Shown: positions 56,045-64,000 of the stretch, one piece after another
Numbering within the stretch: the stretch's first letter is position 1
Layout of the letters: every line of letters begins with the position of its first letter
From: Corynebacterium lubricantis DSM 45231
Lineage (GTDB): Bacteria; Actinomycetota; Actinomycetes; Mycobacteriales; Mycobacteriaceae
DNA: 64,000 nt
Direction of reading: 5' to 3'
Assembly (NCBI RefSeq): GCF_000379425.1
Contig: NZ_KB902182.1
Location: forward strand, 1-64,000
Position numbers and translations under genes: made by a program
Notes under the pieces: model-generated
Database searches by the model: none
Told to the model about the DNA's origin: nothing
Seen by the model: the letters and a program-made list of their open reading frames with translations, nothing else

Positions 56045-57415
56045 TTAGCGGTTCCGGCGAGGAATGTCTGAGCGTAGGAAAACAGATGCGATGACACCGA
56101 TGAGCATCGCCGCGGTAAGGATCAACATGGCATCCGCCGACGCAAGGTCGATTCCACGAGTTGGGGTCGCTACTGACAACGTCGCGCCAATGAGCGCGAC
56201 ACCGACAACGCTTCCGACCTGGCGAACTGTGTTGTACGCCCCGGAGGCGGCACCGGCCAAGTGCCGAGGGATCGTGCGCATCGCAGTTGTCGCATTCGGT
56301 GCCCAGATAAAGGCACTACCCACGCCTTTCAGTGCGGTAATCACGATCATCCAGTAGACGGAGCCTGAGCTCACCATCAGCCACCACGTCCACAACATCG
56401 ACAGCGCTAGTACGCCAAACCCGATCGTCGACAGAATTTTCGGGTTGACCCGATCCGCCAGCACTCCAACGACTGGTGTCAAAAGCAGCGCCACAATCGA
56501 CATGGGCACAGTCAGCCACCCCGCGGTGGTGGCGTCGATGCCACGCGCGTCCTGGAGCCAAAACATAATCGGGATGAATTGGGCGGCTGCGGCAAATCCC
56601 ATGGTCGCGATGCCGAGGGAGGCCAGCGTGAAGTTCCGGTTCCGGAACACGCTAAGCGGAAGCAGCGCCTGATCACCATGCTTGGCTTGTAGCCGGAAGA
56701 ACAACGCCAGGGCAATAATTCCGACGACGAGGGCGACGATATTGCCATATTGGATCCCATAGACCAGCGCCCCGAGACCGAGGAAGGAAACGATGACAGA
56801 GGGTGCGTCGATACGCGCGCTCGATGTGGTCATCTTGGGGATCCACGCCCACGCCAAGCCACAGGCGATAAGACCTAGGCCTGCTTGGATACCAAACGCA
56901 CCACGCCAGCCAATGGTGTCGACGGCGATGCCCGCGAATACCGGTCCAATGAGAGAGCCCACCGAACCCACTACACCCCACATGGCGAAGGCTGGACCGC
57001 GGGAATTGTCGGGGAAAATTTTTCCGATGACGCTAAATGCCTGGGGCAAAAACGCTGCCGCTCCAAGACCTTGGAGGCCACGGGCGATAATCAGCAAAGC
57101 AAATGACGGAGCTGCGGCCGCAAGCGCAAGGCCGAGCGAATACACCGCGATCCCTGCCAAATAGAGGTTGCGCTGTCCGTATCGATCCCCCATCCGCCCT
57201 GTGACGAGCATGGGCACCACGGTGCATAACAGGTAGATGCTGGTGATCCACACGGAATCGCCGACGTTGGAGGGAAGATGCGGGGTCAACACGGGCACGA
57301 CGGCTTGGTCCAGCATGACGAAAAAATAGCCTACGGACATCGCCGTAAGTGCCAACCACCTACTGCGCTTCGTCTGACTCGCTTCCGCCGGGGACGCCTG
57401 CCCGTCCGTGCCCAT
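56045..57415 (-). CDS. MFS drug-exporter-like protein (DHA2 type, 456 aa)
   Basis: About 12 to 14 hydrophobic helices with MFS landmarks: [18 protein letters not shown], the loop [17 protein letters not shown] (motif A), and [20 protein letters not shown] (DHA2 pattern). It should pump out small toxic compounds by proton antiport. The start overlaps the end of the ABC-like gene by 56 bases, which suggests translational coupling, although a later start is possible. It is near pfkA but unrelated in function. Confidence 0.87.
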   Translation of the reverse strand: MGTDGQASPAEASQTKRSRWLALTAMSVGYFFVMLDQAVVPVLTPHLPSNVGDSVWITSIYLLCTVVPMLVTGRMGDRYGQRNLYLAGIAVYSLGLALAAAAPSFALLIIARGLQGLGAAAFLPQAFSVIGKIFPDNSRGPAFAMWGVVGSVGSLIGPVFAGIAVDTIGWRGAFGIQAGLGLIACGLAWAWIPKMTTSSARIDAPSVIVSFLGLGALVYGIQYGNIVALVVGIIALALFFRLQAKHGDQALLPLSVFRNRNFTLASLGIATMGFAAAAQFIPIMFWLQDARGIDATTAGWLTVPMSIVALLLTPVVGVLADRVNPKILSTIGFGVLALSMLWTWWLMVSSGSVYWMIVITALKGVGSAFIWAPNATTAMRTIPRHLAGAASGAYNTVRQVGSVVGVALIGATLSVATPTRGIDLASADAMLILTAAMLIGVIASVFLRSDIPRRNR

Positions 57416-59036
57416 TTCTCTGCCTGCTCTCTATCGCGCGGATCCCATCGACGTTCCAGATTACGCGGTTGTCCGGCAACCACTCCGTTTGCGTCGTGGC
57501 GACGAGGACGACGCCTGGGTAACGAACGAGAATCCGGGACAGGTCTGCGAGAAATTCCGCAGACACGTGCTGGTCGATACCTTCGAGAATCAGTATCGGC
57601 GGTTGTCCAAGTAGCGCACGCGCAACTTTCAGGCGCGCCACCTCGCTTTGCGACCAAGGCTGACCATCATTTTTCAATTGCCGGCGCAGGCCCTTCTCGT
57701 CGCTACGCACTGTCTCGTCGAGCCCGACGGCTGTGAGAACGGCATCGATTTCCTCTGGTTGCGCTGCGGGTAGCCGGTAAGTAATGAGGCGATTGACCGA
57801 ACCTCGCTCCAGACGTGTGTGGATCGAGGCGAAGCCGACCAGCTCGCGTCGCACCTTCGCAGGCGCGCTGGCGAAATCCAGACCGTTGATGACGAAGCAA
57901 TCCTCGTCGTCGGTAGATAAGAGCTCAGAGACGACAGACCTGAGGCGGGTTTGATTGTCTGAGCGCATTTCGACGATGGTGCCTGCCGGTGCCATCAGGG
58001 TATCGATCGGAGCGCCGTCGACAAGCAATCGGTCGATGACGACAGAGCCACCGGTGGTGGGCACGTCTTCGTCGTCACGCTGCTCCCACGCTTTGCGACG
58101 CATCTCCTCGATCTCTTTGAGACGGTCTGCTTGTTTGAGCACGGGCACGAGGATCCTGGCGGCCGCATTGTAATTCTGGCGATACTCCACGACTTTGCCG
58201 AGATCATTTAACGGTGTAGCCAACACACCCAGCAACGTCATGGCCGAGGCGACCGACGCCGCTTCAGCGAGGCCTTGATCCGAGACCATGACCACCGCCA
58301 CCACAGCGAAGGACGAGGCGGTTGCGGAGAGTGCGCGTGTTAATCCGGTGATTCTCGCGCGGGATACGGCAGCGACGACGACTTTGCCGCTGTGGCGATC
58401 GAGCTGTTTGATCTCTCGGGCAACGGCACCAGAGGCACGCACGGATTCACTCGCTAACACGGTGTCAGCAATGCGCGCCGACATCCTGCCGCGCCTGCGC
58501 CGCAGGTCCCGAGATTTTTTGAACGTGGCGCTGGACAATGCGGGAATCGCGACGAAGAAGAAGGCCATGGAGACAGCGACAGCAAGCGCGAGCTCCAATT
58601 CGAGCATGAAGAGTCCGATCAGTACGACAACGATCAGCGGGATTCCGGTGACCAAGGGAACAATGCCAAGTGAGATCCAGTTCCGGATTGAGGAGAGGTC
58701 GTTGGAGGCACGGGTCACCGTCACTCCGAGGGAGCCGGTATATTCACTTTCTCCCACGGCGGTGACCACGAGTCGACGACGCTGTTCGAAAACATAATCC
58801 TGGCCGAGATCCTCCCCGCAGACGCGCTCCAGCCACCGGGCCAGCCCCAGGCCGAGAGCCGAGACGATCATCACCACCAGAACGAGGCGATCAGTGGACT
58901 GGTCGGGGTCAAGCACTGCCTCGACGCACAACGCCATGACCAGGGCTGAGACTGCTTGGACGATTCCTAGCACGGTGAGTAGGACCAAGAGTCCACGTCT
59001 GCGTCCCGCCCAGATCGGCGGCATCTTTTCTGTCAT
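57360..59036 (-). CDS. ABC-exporter-like protein with a degenerate nucleotide-binding domain (558 aa)
   Basis: Residues 1-300 form the usual six-helix ABC exporter domain (GLLVLLTVLGIVQAVSALVM, later PLVTGIPLIVVVLIGLFMLE). Residues about 326-535 keep the fold of an ABC ATPase but have lost its catalytic motifs. The Walker A position near 353-362 reads TIVEMRSDNQ without GxxGxGKS, the signature is WSQSE (461-465) instead of LSGGQ, the Walker B region is PILILEGID (480-488), and there is no H-loop histidine in VVLVATTQTEW. It probably cannot hydrolyse ATP by itself and may pair with another half-transporter not seen here. It overlaps the MFS gene. Confidence 0.8.
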   Translation of the reverse strand: MTEKMPPIWAGRRRGLLVLLTVLGIVQAVSALVMALCVEAVLDPDQSTDRLVLVVMIVSALGLGLARWLERVCGEDLGQDYVFEQRRRLVVTAVGESEYTGSLGVTVTRASNDLSSIRNWISLGIVPLVTGIPLIVVVLIGLFMLELELALAVAVSMAFFFVAIPALSSATFKKSRDLRRRRGRMSARIADTVLASESVRASGAVAREIKQLDRHSGKVVVAAVSRARITGLTRALSATASSFAVVAVVMVSDQGLAEAASVASAMTLLGVLATPLNDLGKVVEYRQNYNAAARILVPVLKQADRLKEIEEMRRKAWEQRDDEDVPTTGGSVVIDRLLVDGAPIDTLMAPAGTIVEMRSDNQTRLRSVVSELLSTDDEDCFVINGLDFASAPAKVRRELVGFASIHTRLERGSVNRLITYRLPAAQPEEIDAVLTAVGLDETVRSDEKGLRRQLKNDGQPWSQSEVARLKVARALLGQPPILILEGIDQHVSAEFLADLSRILVRYPGVVLVATTQTEWLPDNRVIWNVDGIRAIESRQRNGHGRAGVPGGSESDEAQ

Positions 59037-59062
59037 TGTTCCCTTTTGCTGTGGGCCTATTT

Positions 59063-60241
59063 CTACTGGCCCTGACTAATAAATGCCTCCACTACTTGTG
59101 GTTCGCACAACTCGAAAGTATTAATCACGGGAACATCCAAATCAAGTAGCACCGCAGCTGCTTCGCGCGCAGCGAGTGGCGACGACGTCATCACTCCCGA
59201 GGCACAGGCCACGGACAACCCGGCCTCCTGCAGGGTCTGCACACCAGCTCGAGCACCGAGTGCATCCACAGCAGAGAAGACGAGGCGATCGACGCTTGCC
59301 TGGAAGATGTCGTCGCGAAGCAAGCGGACGGTTTCGTCCTGGTAGATTCCGTCTGCGATTTCTACGATCACGACATCGTTGTTGTGGCTGAGCAGTTCGA
59401 TCATGTTGGCGGTGAGGTCACGCACCTGATTGAAGTCAAGTCGGAAGGTTGTTCCGTACCCGAAATCGGTGAAGTCGACGACGTCAGCCGCGCCGGCATC
59501 GATGAACAGGTTCCGGTCGTTTCCAGCGCCGGTGCCCGTGATCTTTCCCGCGCCAACGCGCTTTCCTGCTTTGGTAAACCCATTGATCATGCAGGCGGCG
59601 GTGGTGGACTTTCCCGAGTTCATCGAGGTGCCCAAAACCGCGATCACTTCGGTTGTTTTGCGTGGTGCCTCGGGCCGGCTCACGTTGACGTGGGGCGCGT
59701 ATTCCATCACGTTGACCACGACTCCGTCGCGTGCCAGCAAGCCCAGTGGTTCGATGAGCGTGGGCTCGTCGATACCCGCGTGCTGTTCCGTAACAACTCC
59801 CGCGATCCCGCCTGCCGCGACCAGGTGGCAGTAGTCCAGGGAGTCTGGGATGTGCGCCAAGAATTGATCCGCGGCGTAGCGATGCCCATAGGCCAAGAGC
59901 ACGAGATGACCCTCGAACAGGATTGCCTTGCGGGAGTGCTCCGTTTCCACGCGCTTGTGGTTGTGGATTCCGACGACGCGGGCCAGGACGACATCGCCTG
60001 CTCGCGGAGCGACATCGGAACCGGCGATCAGGTGGAAGTCATTGTCTGGGTCGGTGAGCGACGGTGTGAGGAACCGGCAGGTGTAGGAGTTTTGAATGCG
60101 CTGAGTTGGAAGTTCTTCCCTCCGGTGGGCCCCTTGCGACGCCGGAGCGGACATCGCTTCAAACTCGAGTTGTGCGGAAGCACCGTTGAGCATCGCCAAT
60201 TGTTGGTGAAGAATTCCTGGCGCGGAGAGAATTGAGGTCAT
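59063..60241 (-). CDS. DUF1611-family P-loop protein (392 aa)
   Basis: After a beta-rich N-terminal half, a clear Walker A GTSMNSGKSTTA (about 204-215) is followed by a DVVIVEIADGIYQDET segment that supplies the second nucleotide-binding motif. The DUF1611 family is related to dethiobiotin synthetase-like NTPases and is often found near D-amino acid or dipeptide epimerase genes. Here the neighbour is the degenerate ABC protein and the MFS exporter on the same strand; a shared operon (26-base gap to the ABC gene) is likely. Substrate unknown. Confidence 0.77.
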   Translation of the reverse strand: MTSILSAPGILHQQLAMLNGASAQLEFEAMSAPASQGAHRREELPTQRIQNSYTCRFLTPSLTDPDNDFHLIAGSDVAPRAGDVVLARVVGIHNHKRVETEHSRKAILFEGHLVLLAYGHRYAADQFLAHIPDSLDYCHLVAAGGIAGVVTEQHAGIDEPTLIEPLGLLARDGVVVNVMEYAPHVNVSRPEAPRKTTEVIAVLGTSMNSGKSTTAACMINGFTKAGKRVGAGKITGTGAGNDRNLFIDAGAADVVDFTDFGYGTTFRLDFNQVRDLTANMIELLSHNNDVVIVEIADGIYQDETVRLLRDDIFQASVDRLVFSAVDALGARAGVQTLQEAGLSVACASGVMTSSPLAAREAAAVLLDLDVPVINTFELCEPQVVEAFISQGQ

Positions 60242-60332
60242 TAACCAAGCCTTTCGAGCATCAATAGATCATCTTTTTCAAAAACCATTGCTTATTAAAC
60301 AGCAGCAATGTGAATCTCAGGTGAAAAGAAAA

Positions 60333-60346
60333 TGAGAACATTCTCA
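60333..60346. promoter_or_regulatory. Palindrome upstream of the DUF1611 gene
   Basis: TGAGAA-CA-TTCTCA, a perfect 6-base inverted repeat with a 2-base spacer, lies about 92 bases before the DUF1611 start in an AT-rich region. It is typical of an operator for a dimeric regulator. It resembles Zur/Fur-family arms only loosely. The regulator is unknown. Confidence 0.45.
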
Positions 60347-60376
60347 CTCGTCTAATCTAAGGTGCTACACAGACAT

Positions 60377-60423
60377 AAACCCCATAAGTTCCCTGCATCT
60401 CTGCATGTCAGGAACTTATGGGG
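60377..60423 (-). terminator. Terminator downstream of gatA
   Basis: CCCCATAAGTTCC (60380-60392) pairs with GGAACTTATGGGG (60411-60423) around an 18-base loop. On the minus strand it is followed by TTTATG. It closes the gatC-gatA transcript. Confidence 0.85.
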
Positions 60424-60455
60424 TGTTGTAAATTGCGCGGCTTTTAAGGCCGGTT

Positions 60456-61940
60456 TTACGCGCGGGCCGCCTCGAAGGCAGCGCCGACGCGGTAGAGGCG
60501 ATCATCCTTAAATGCCGGTGCCATCAGCTGGAGGCCGACAGGCAGGTTTGTGTCTTCAGCAAATCCTGCTGGCAAGCTCATGCCAGGCAGGCCCGCCAGG
60601 TTCAGTGGCAGGGTAAACAGGTCGAAGTTGTACATCGCCAGCGGATCGTCGACCTTCTCGCCCAGCTTGAAGGCGGTGGTTGGCGTCACTGGTGCCGCGA
60701 TAACATCAACCTGCTCGAAGGCCTTGGTGAAGTCCTGAGCAATCAGCGCGCGGACGCGCTGTGCCTGCAGGTAGTAGGCATCGTAGTAGCCGACGGACAG
60801 AGCGTAGGTGCCCAGCATGATGCGACGCTTAACCTCGTCGCCGAAGCCCTCTGCACGCGAAATCGCCATCACTTCGTTAGCGGAATGCTGTCCATCGTCG
60901 CCGCCGCGGTGGCCGTAACGCATACCGTCGAAGCGGGACAGATTGGACGAGACCTCGGAGGTCTGGATGATGTAGTAGGCACCCATGACGTCGTCAAAGT
61001 GGGGGCAATCAACCTCGATGATCTCGGCACCGAGGTTTGCCAACTCGTCGTATGCCTTGGTGATCGCTGCCTGCACGCCAGGCTGATTGCCCGGGCGGTT
61101 GAACTGCTTGACCACACCAATCTTGGTGCCCTTCAGATCACCAGCAGCACCCTCGCGGGCAGCGGCGACGACGGGAGCGAGCGGGGTGTCAACGCTGGTT
61201 GCGTCGAAAGCATCGTGGCTTGCAATGACCTCGTGCAACAGCGCGGTATCAAGGACGGTGCGCGCACTGGGGCCACCCTGGTCCAGGGAGGACGCAGCGG
61301 CGATCATGCCGTAGCGCGACACGGTGCCATAGGTTGGCTTCACACCAACCGTGCCGGTCAAAGCTGCTGGCTGGCGGATGGAGCCGCCGGTATCGGTACC
61401 AATGCCCAAAGGAGCCTGACCAGAGGCCAAAGCCGCTGCAGTGCCACCGCCGGAGCCACCAGGGGTGCGCTCGGTGTCATGTGGGTTGCGGGTGAGCTTG
61501 TACGCGGAGTTCTCGTTGGAAGAACCCATCGCGAACTCATCCAGGTTCGTCTTGCCCAGGATGGGTACGCCTGCGGCACGCAGGTTTTGCACCACAGTCG
61601 CGTCGTAGGGCGACATGTAGCCTTCAAGCATCTTCGAAGCCGCGGTGGTGGGCGCATCCGTGGTGACGAACAAGTCCTTCACTGCGACAGGCACACCGGC
61701 CAGAGCGGAAGGAAGTTCCTCGCCCGCTGCGACCTTGGCGTCGATCTCGTCGGCAACTGCGAGTGCTTCCTCTGCGCCGACATGCAAGAAGGCGCCCAGC
61801 ACCTCGTCGGTTTCGGCAATGCGGTCAAGGTGTGCCTGGGTTACTTCACGGGAGGTGACCTCGCCGGAATGGATCTTCTCGGCGAGCTCGGCAGCGCTGA
61901 GGCTGGTCAATCCGGAAGTAGGTGTGGTGTACTCGGTCAT
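60456..61940 (-). CDS. gatA: Aspartyl/glutamyl-tRNA(Asn/Gln) amidotransferase subunit A
   Basis: The 494-aa amidase carries the amidase signature around the Ser-cisSer-Lys triad: [20 protein letters not shown] (Lys), [20 protein letters not shown] (Ser) and [16 protein letters not shown]. It supplies ammonia from glutamine. It sits 2 bases downstream of gatC on the same strand, so the two form an operon. The length is normal for GatA. Confidence 0.98.
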   Translation of the reverse strand: MTEYTTPTSGLTSLSAAELAEKIHSGEVTSREVTQAHLDRIAETDEVLGAFLHVGAEEALAVADEIDAKVAAGEELPSALAGVPVAVKDLFVTTDAPTTAASKMLEGYMSPYDATVVQNLRAAGVPILGKTNLDEFAMGSSNENSAYKLTRNPHDTERTPGGSGGGTAAALASGQAPLGIGTDTGGSIRQPAALTGTVGVKPTYGTVSRYGMIAAASSLDQGGPSARTVLDTALLHEVIASHDAFDATSVDTPLAPVVAAAREGAAGDLKGTKIGVVKQFNRPGNQPGVQAAITKAYDELANLGAEIIEVDCPHFDDVMGAYYIIQTSEVSSNLSRFDGMRYGHRGGDDGQHSANEVMAISRAEGFGDEVKRRIMLGTYALSVGYYDAYYLQAQRVRALIAQDFTKAFEQVDVIAAPVTPTTAFKLGEKVDDPLAMYNFDLFTLPLNLAGLPGMSLPAGFAEDTNLPVGLQLMAPAFKDDRLYRVGAAFEAARA

Positions 61941-61942
61941 TT

Positions 61943-62242
61943 TTATTCAGCTTCTCCCAGGATCTGTGGAACGACAAAACGCTCGTCTTCAACCTCTGGG
62001 GCCTGATCGAGTGCCTGTTCTTGTGTCAACGTCTTAATCTCAACGTCTTCGCGCATTGGCGCGTGGATGGAGTGTGGATGGCTCATCGGCTCGACTCCTT
62101 CCGTGTTGACCTGGGAAACCTTCGACACAGCGTCCATGATGGTATCCATCTGGTCGGCATATGTAGACAGTTCTTCTTCGGTCAGCGCGAGACGGGCAAG
62201 ACTTGCGAGGTGATCGATATCCTCGCGGGAAATGTCAGACAC
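61943..62242 (-). CDS. gatC: Aspartyl/glutamyl-tRNA(Asn/Gln) amidotransferase subunit C
   Basis: The 99-aa protein begins [20 protein letters not shown] from a GTG codon (62242) with an AAGGAAGAG ribosome-binding site. It is the small stabilising subunit. The C-terminal [17 protein letters not shown] includes the conserved VPxIL. The frame runs upstream, but that extension is not part of the family. It is translated just before gatA. Confidence 0.93.
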   Translation of the reverse strand: MSDISREDIDHLASLARLALTEEELSTYADQMDTIMDAVSKVSQVNTEGVEPMSHPHSIHAPMREDVEIKTLTQEQALDQAPEVEDERFVVPQILGEAE

Positions 62243-62371
62243 GTAAACTCTTCCTTTGCACTTTAATCTGTTGAACCGCTCCCATATTACGGCACGAGGA
62301 AATCTTCGGGCAGTGAGGTAGCGCTGGTATAAAGAGAGAAGCGCAATCTTTGCCAATGAAAGAGGAAAACA

Positions 62372-63037
62372 ATGTCGTACCTGATTCGCGTATTGCTCGC
62401 TGATACTCCCGGAAGCCTCGGCGAACTCGCCCAAGCATTCGGGTTATTAGGGGCCAATATTCAATCAGTAGACATCGTTGAAGCACTCCCCGACGGAACT
62501 GTGTTGGATGATATCGTCGTCGAACTCCCCCGCGATGTCATGGCCGATGCACTCATTACCGCCGCCAGCGATGTCGAAGGCGCGGAGGTGGATTCGATCC
62601 GCCCGTTTACCGGACGGGTCGACCGTCGCGGTCAGATTCAGATGTTGGCTCGGGTGGCCAAGCAGTCCCACAACCTGACCCGCGCGATGGAGGAATTGGT
62701 CACGGTCATGCCGTTGGCACTGACCTCGTCGTGGGCCATCGTGCTGCGCCAGACCGAGCAGGGTGTCACGCGCATTGCGGCATCGCAGGCCGCGCCTAGC
62801 GACGATGGCTCCTCGCCTGCCCTGACCAATGTGGAAGAGGCACGCATCCTCCGCCCCGAAGACGAGGACTGGATCCCTGAATCCTGGGGATTGTTGGACT
62901 CCACCCTGGCCGCGACTCCCCTGCGCGGCACCGACCTTGTGCTGATTGTAGGGCGCACCGGCGGACCAGATTTCCTGGCCAACGAAGTGACCCACATCGG
63001 AGATCTGGGCACCATCGTCGGCTCACTGCTGCACTAG
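62372..63037 (+). CDS. ACT-domain protein (221 aa)
   Basis: The N-terminus MSYLIRVLLADTPGSLGELA with GLLGANIQSVDIVEALPDG is an ACT domain, which binds amino acids. The remainder has a less familiar beta-rich region (MPLALTSSWAIVLRQTEQG) and ends with a TDLVLIVGRTGGPDF segment. It appears next to gatC and ligA in corynebacteria. Its ligand is not known. It lies divergent from gatC with 129 bases between starts. Confidence 0.82.
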   Translation: MSYLIRVLLADTPGSLGELAQAFGLLGANIQSVDIVEALPDGTVLDDIVVELPRDVMADALITAASDVEGAEVDSIRPFTGRVDRRGQIQMLARVAKQSHNLTRAMEELVTVMPLALTSSWAIVLRQTEQGVTRIAASQAAPSDDGSSPALTNVEEARILRPEDEDWIPESWGLLDSTLAATPLRGTDLVLIVGRTGGPDFLANEVTHIGDLGTIVGSLLH

Positions 63038-63056
63038 GGCGCTGAGCTAATCCGAG

Positions 63057-64000
<944 letters not shown>

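Noticed and set aside
60885-62006. 373-codon open frame on the plus strand, antisense to gatA
   Set aside because: Antisense shadow of gatA with no domain.

Overview
The window looks like a chromosomal segment of a Corynebacterium (high-GC Gram-positive). The evidence is gene content and gene order as I recall them from C. glutamicum: ligA, gatC-gatA, pfkA, gatB, lysE/lysG, ilvD, an MscCG-type channel, ilvBNC with its attenuator, serA, cstA, leuB, a cNMP/CBS/DUF294 protein with a DnaQ-like exonuclease, and gltX next to tRNA-Gln and tRNA-Glu. Mycothiol-type chemistry (ArsC with a three-helix N-terminal domain, a Xi-class GST-like reductase) and a non-discriminating GltX plus GatCAB also fit. 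All assignments were made by reading the sequence; no database search was possible.

Left part (1-17 kb) is accessory-like. It starts with the 3' end of an IS256-type transposase and an AT-richer orphan gene. Next come tRNA-Glu and a yybP-ykoY-type (manganese) riboswitch in front of a cation diffusion facilitator. They are followed by a tautomerase, an arsenate reductase, a DUF308 membrane protein, two tandem SUKH/SMI1-plus-leucine-rich proteins with identical first 39 bases, a Gmad2-LysM protein, a lipase-like hydrolase and a META lipoprotein. Three genes here are broken: a small membrane protein, a beta-helix-like protein and a MacB/FtsX-type ABC permease. The last has two in-frame stops while its ATPase partner is intact. 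The segment closes with a tiny two-gene unit, a strong terminator and a second, identical tRNA-Glu gene.

Middle part (17-48 kb) is core metabolism: gltX, an isochorismate synthase, a methyltransferase/FAH pair, DnaQ-like exonuclease and DUF294 protein, leuB, ybdD-cstA with a GlxR-like site, serA, ilvC-ilvN-ilvB with a leader peptide and terminator, the glutamate-exporter-like channel, ilvD, a GT87 mannosyltransferase-like gene, a DoxX protein, a GST-like reductase and lysG/lysE. Branched-chain amino acid synthesis (ilvBNC, ilvD, leuB), serine synthesis (serA) and amino acid export (mscCG, lysE) are clustered here. Two lipoproteins sharing a cell-wall-binding-repeat-like domain, and a DUF262 protein, sit among them.

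Right part (48-64 kb) carries a MarR regulator, an aldo-keto reductase, a YkvI-type transporter behind a possible leader/terminator, gatB, a bile-acid-symporter-type transporter diverging from a PrpF-like isomerase, pfkA, an MFS exporter overlapping an ABC-exporter-like protein whose nucleotide-binding domain has lost its catalytic motifs, a DUF1611 P-loop protein, gatA-gatC, an ACT-domain protein and the C-terminal part of ligA, cut by the window edge. I see no CRISPR array, prophage or complete defence island.
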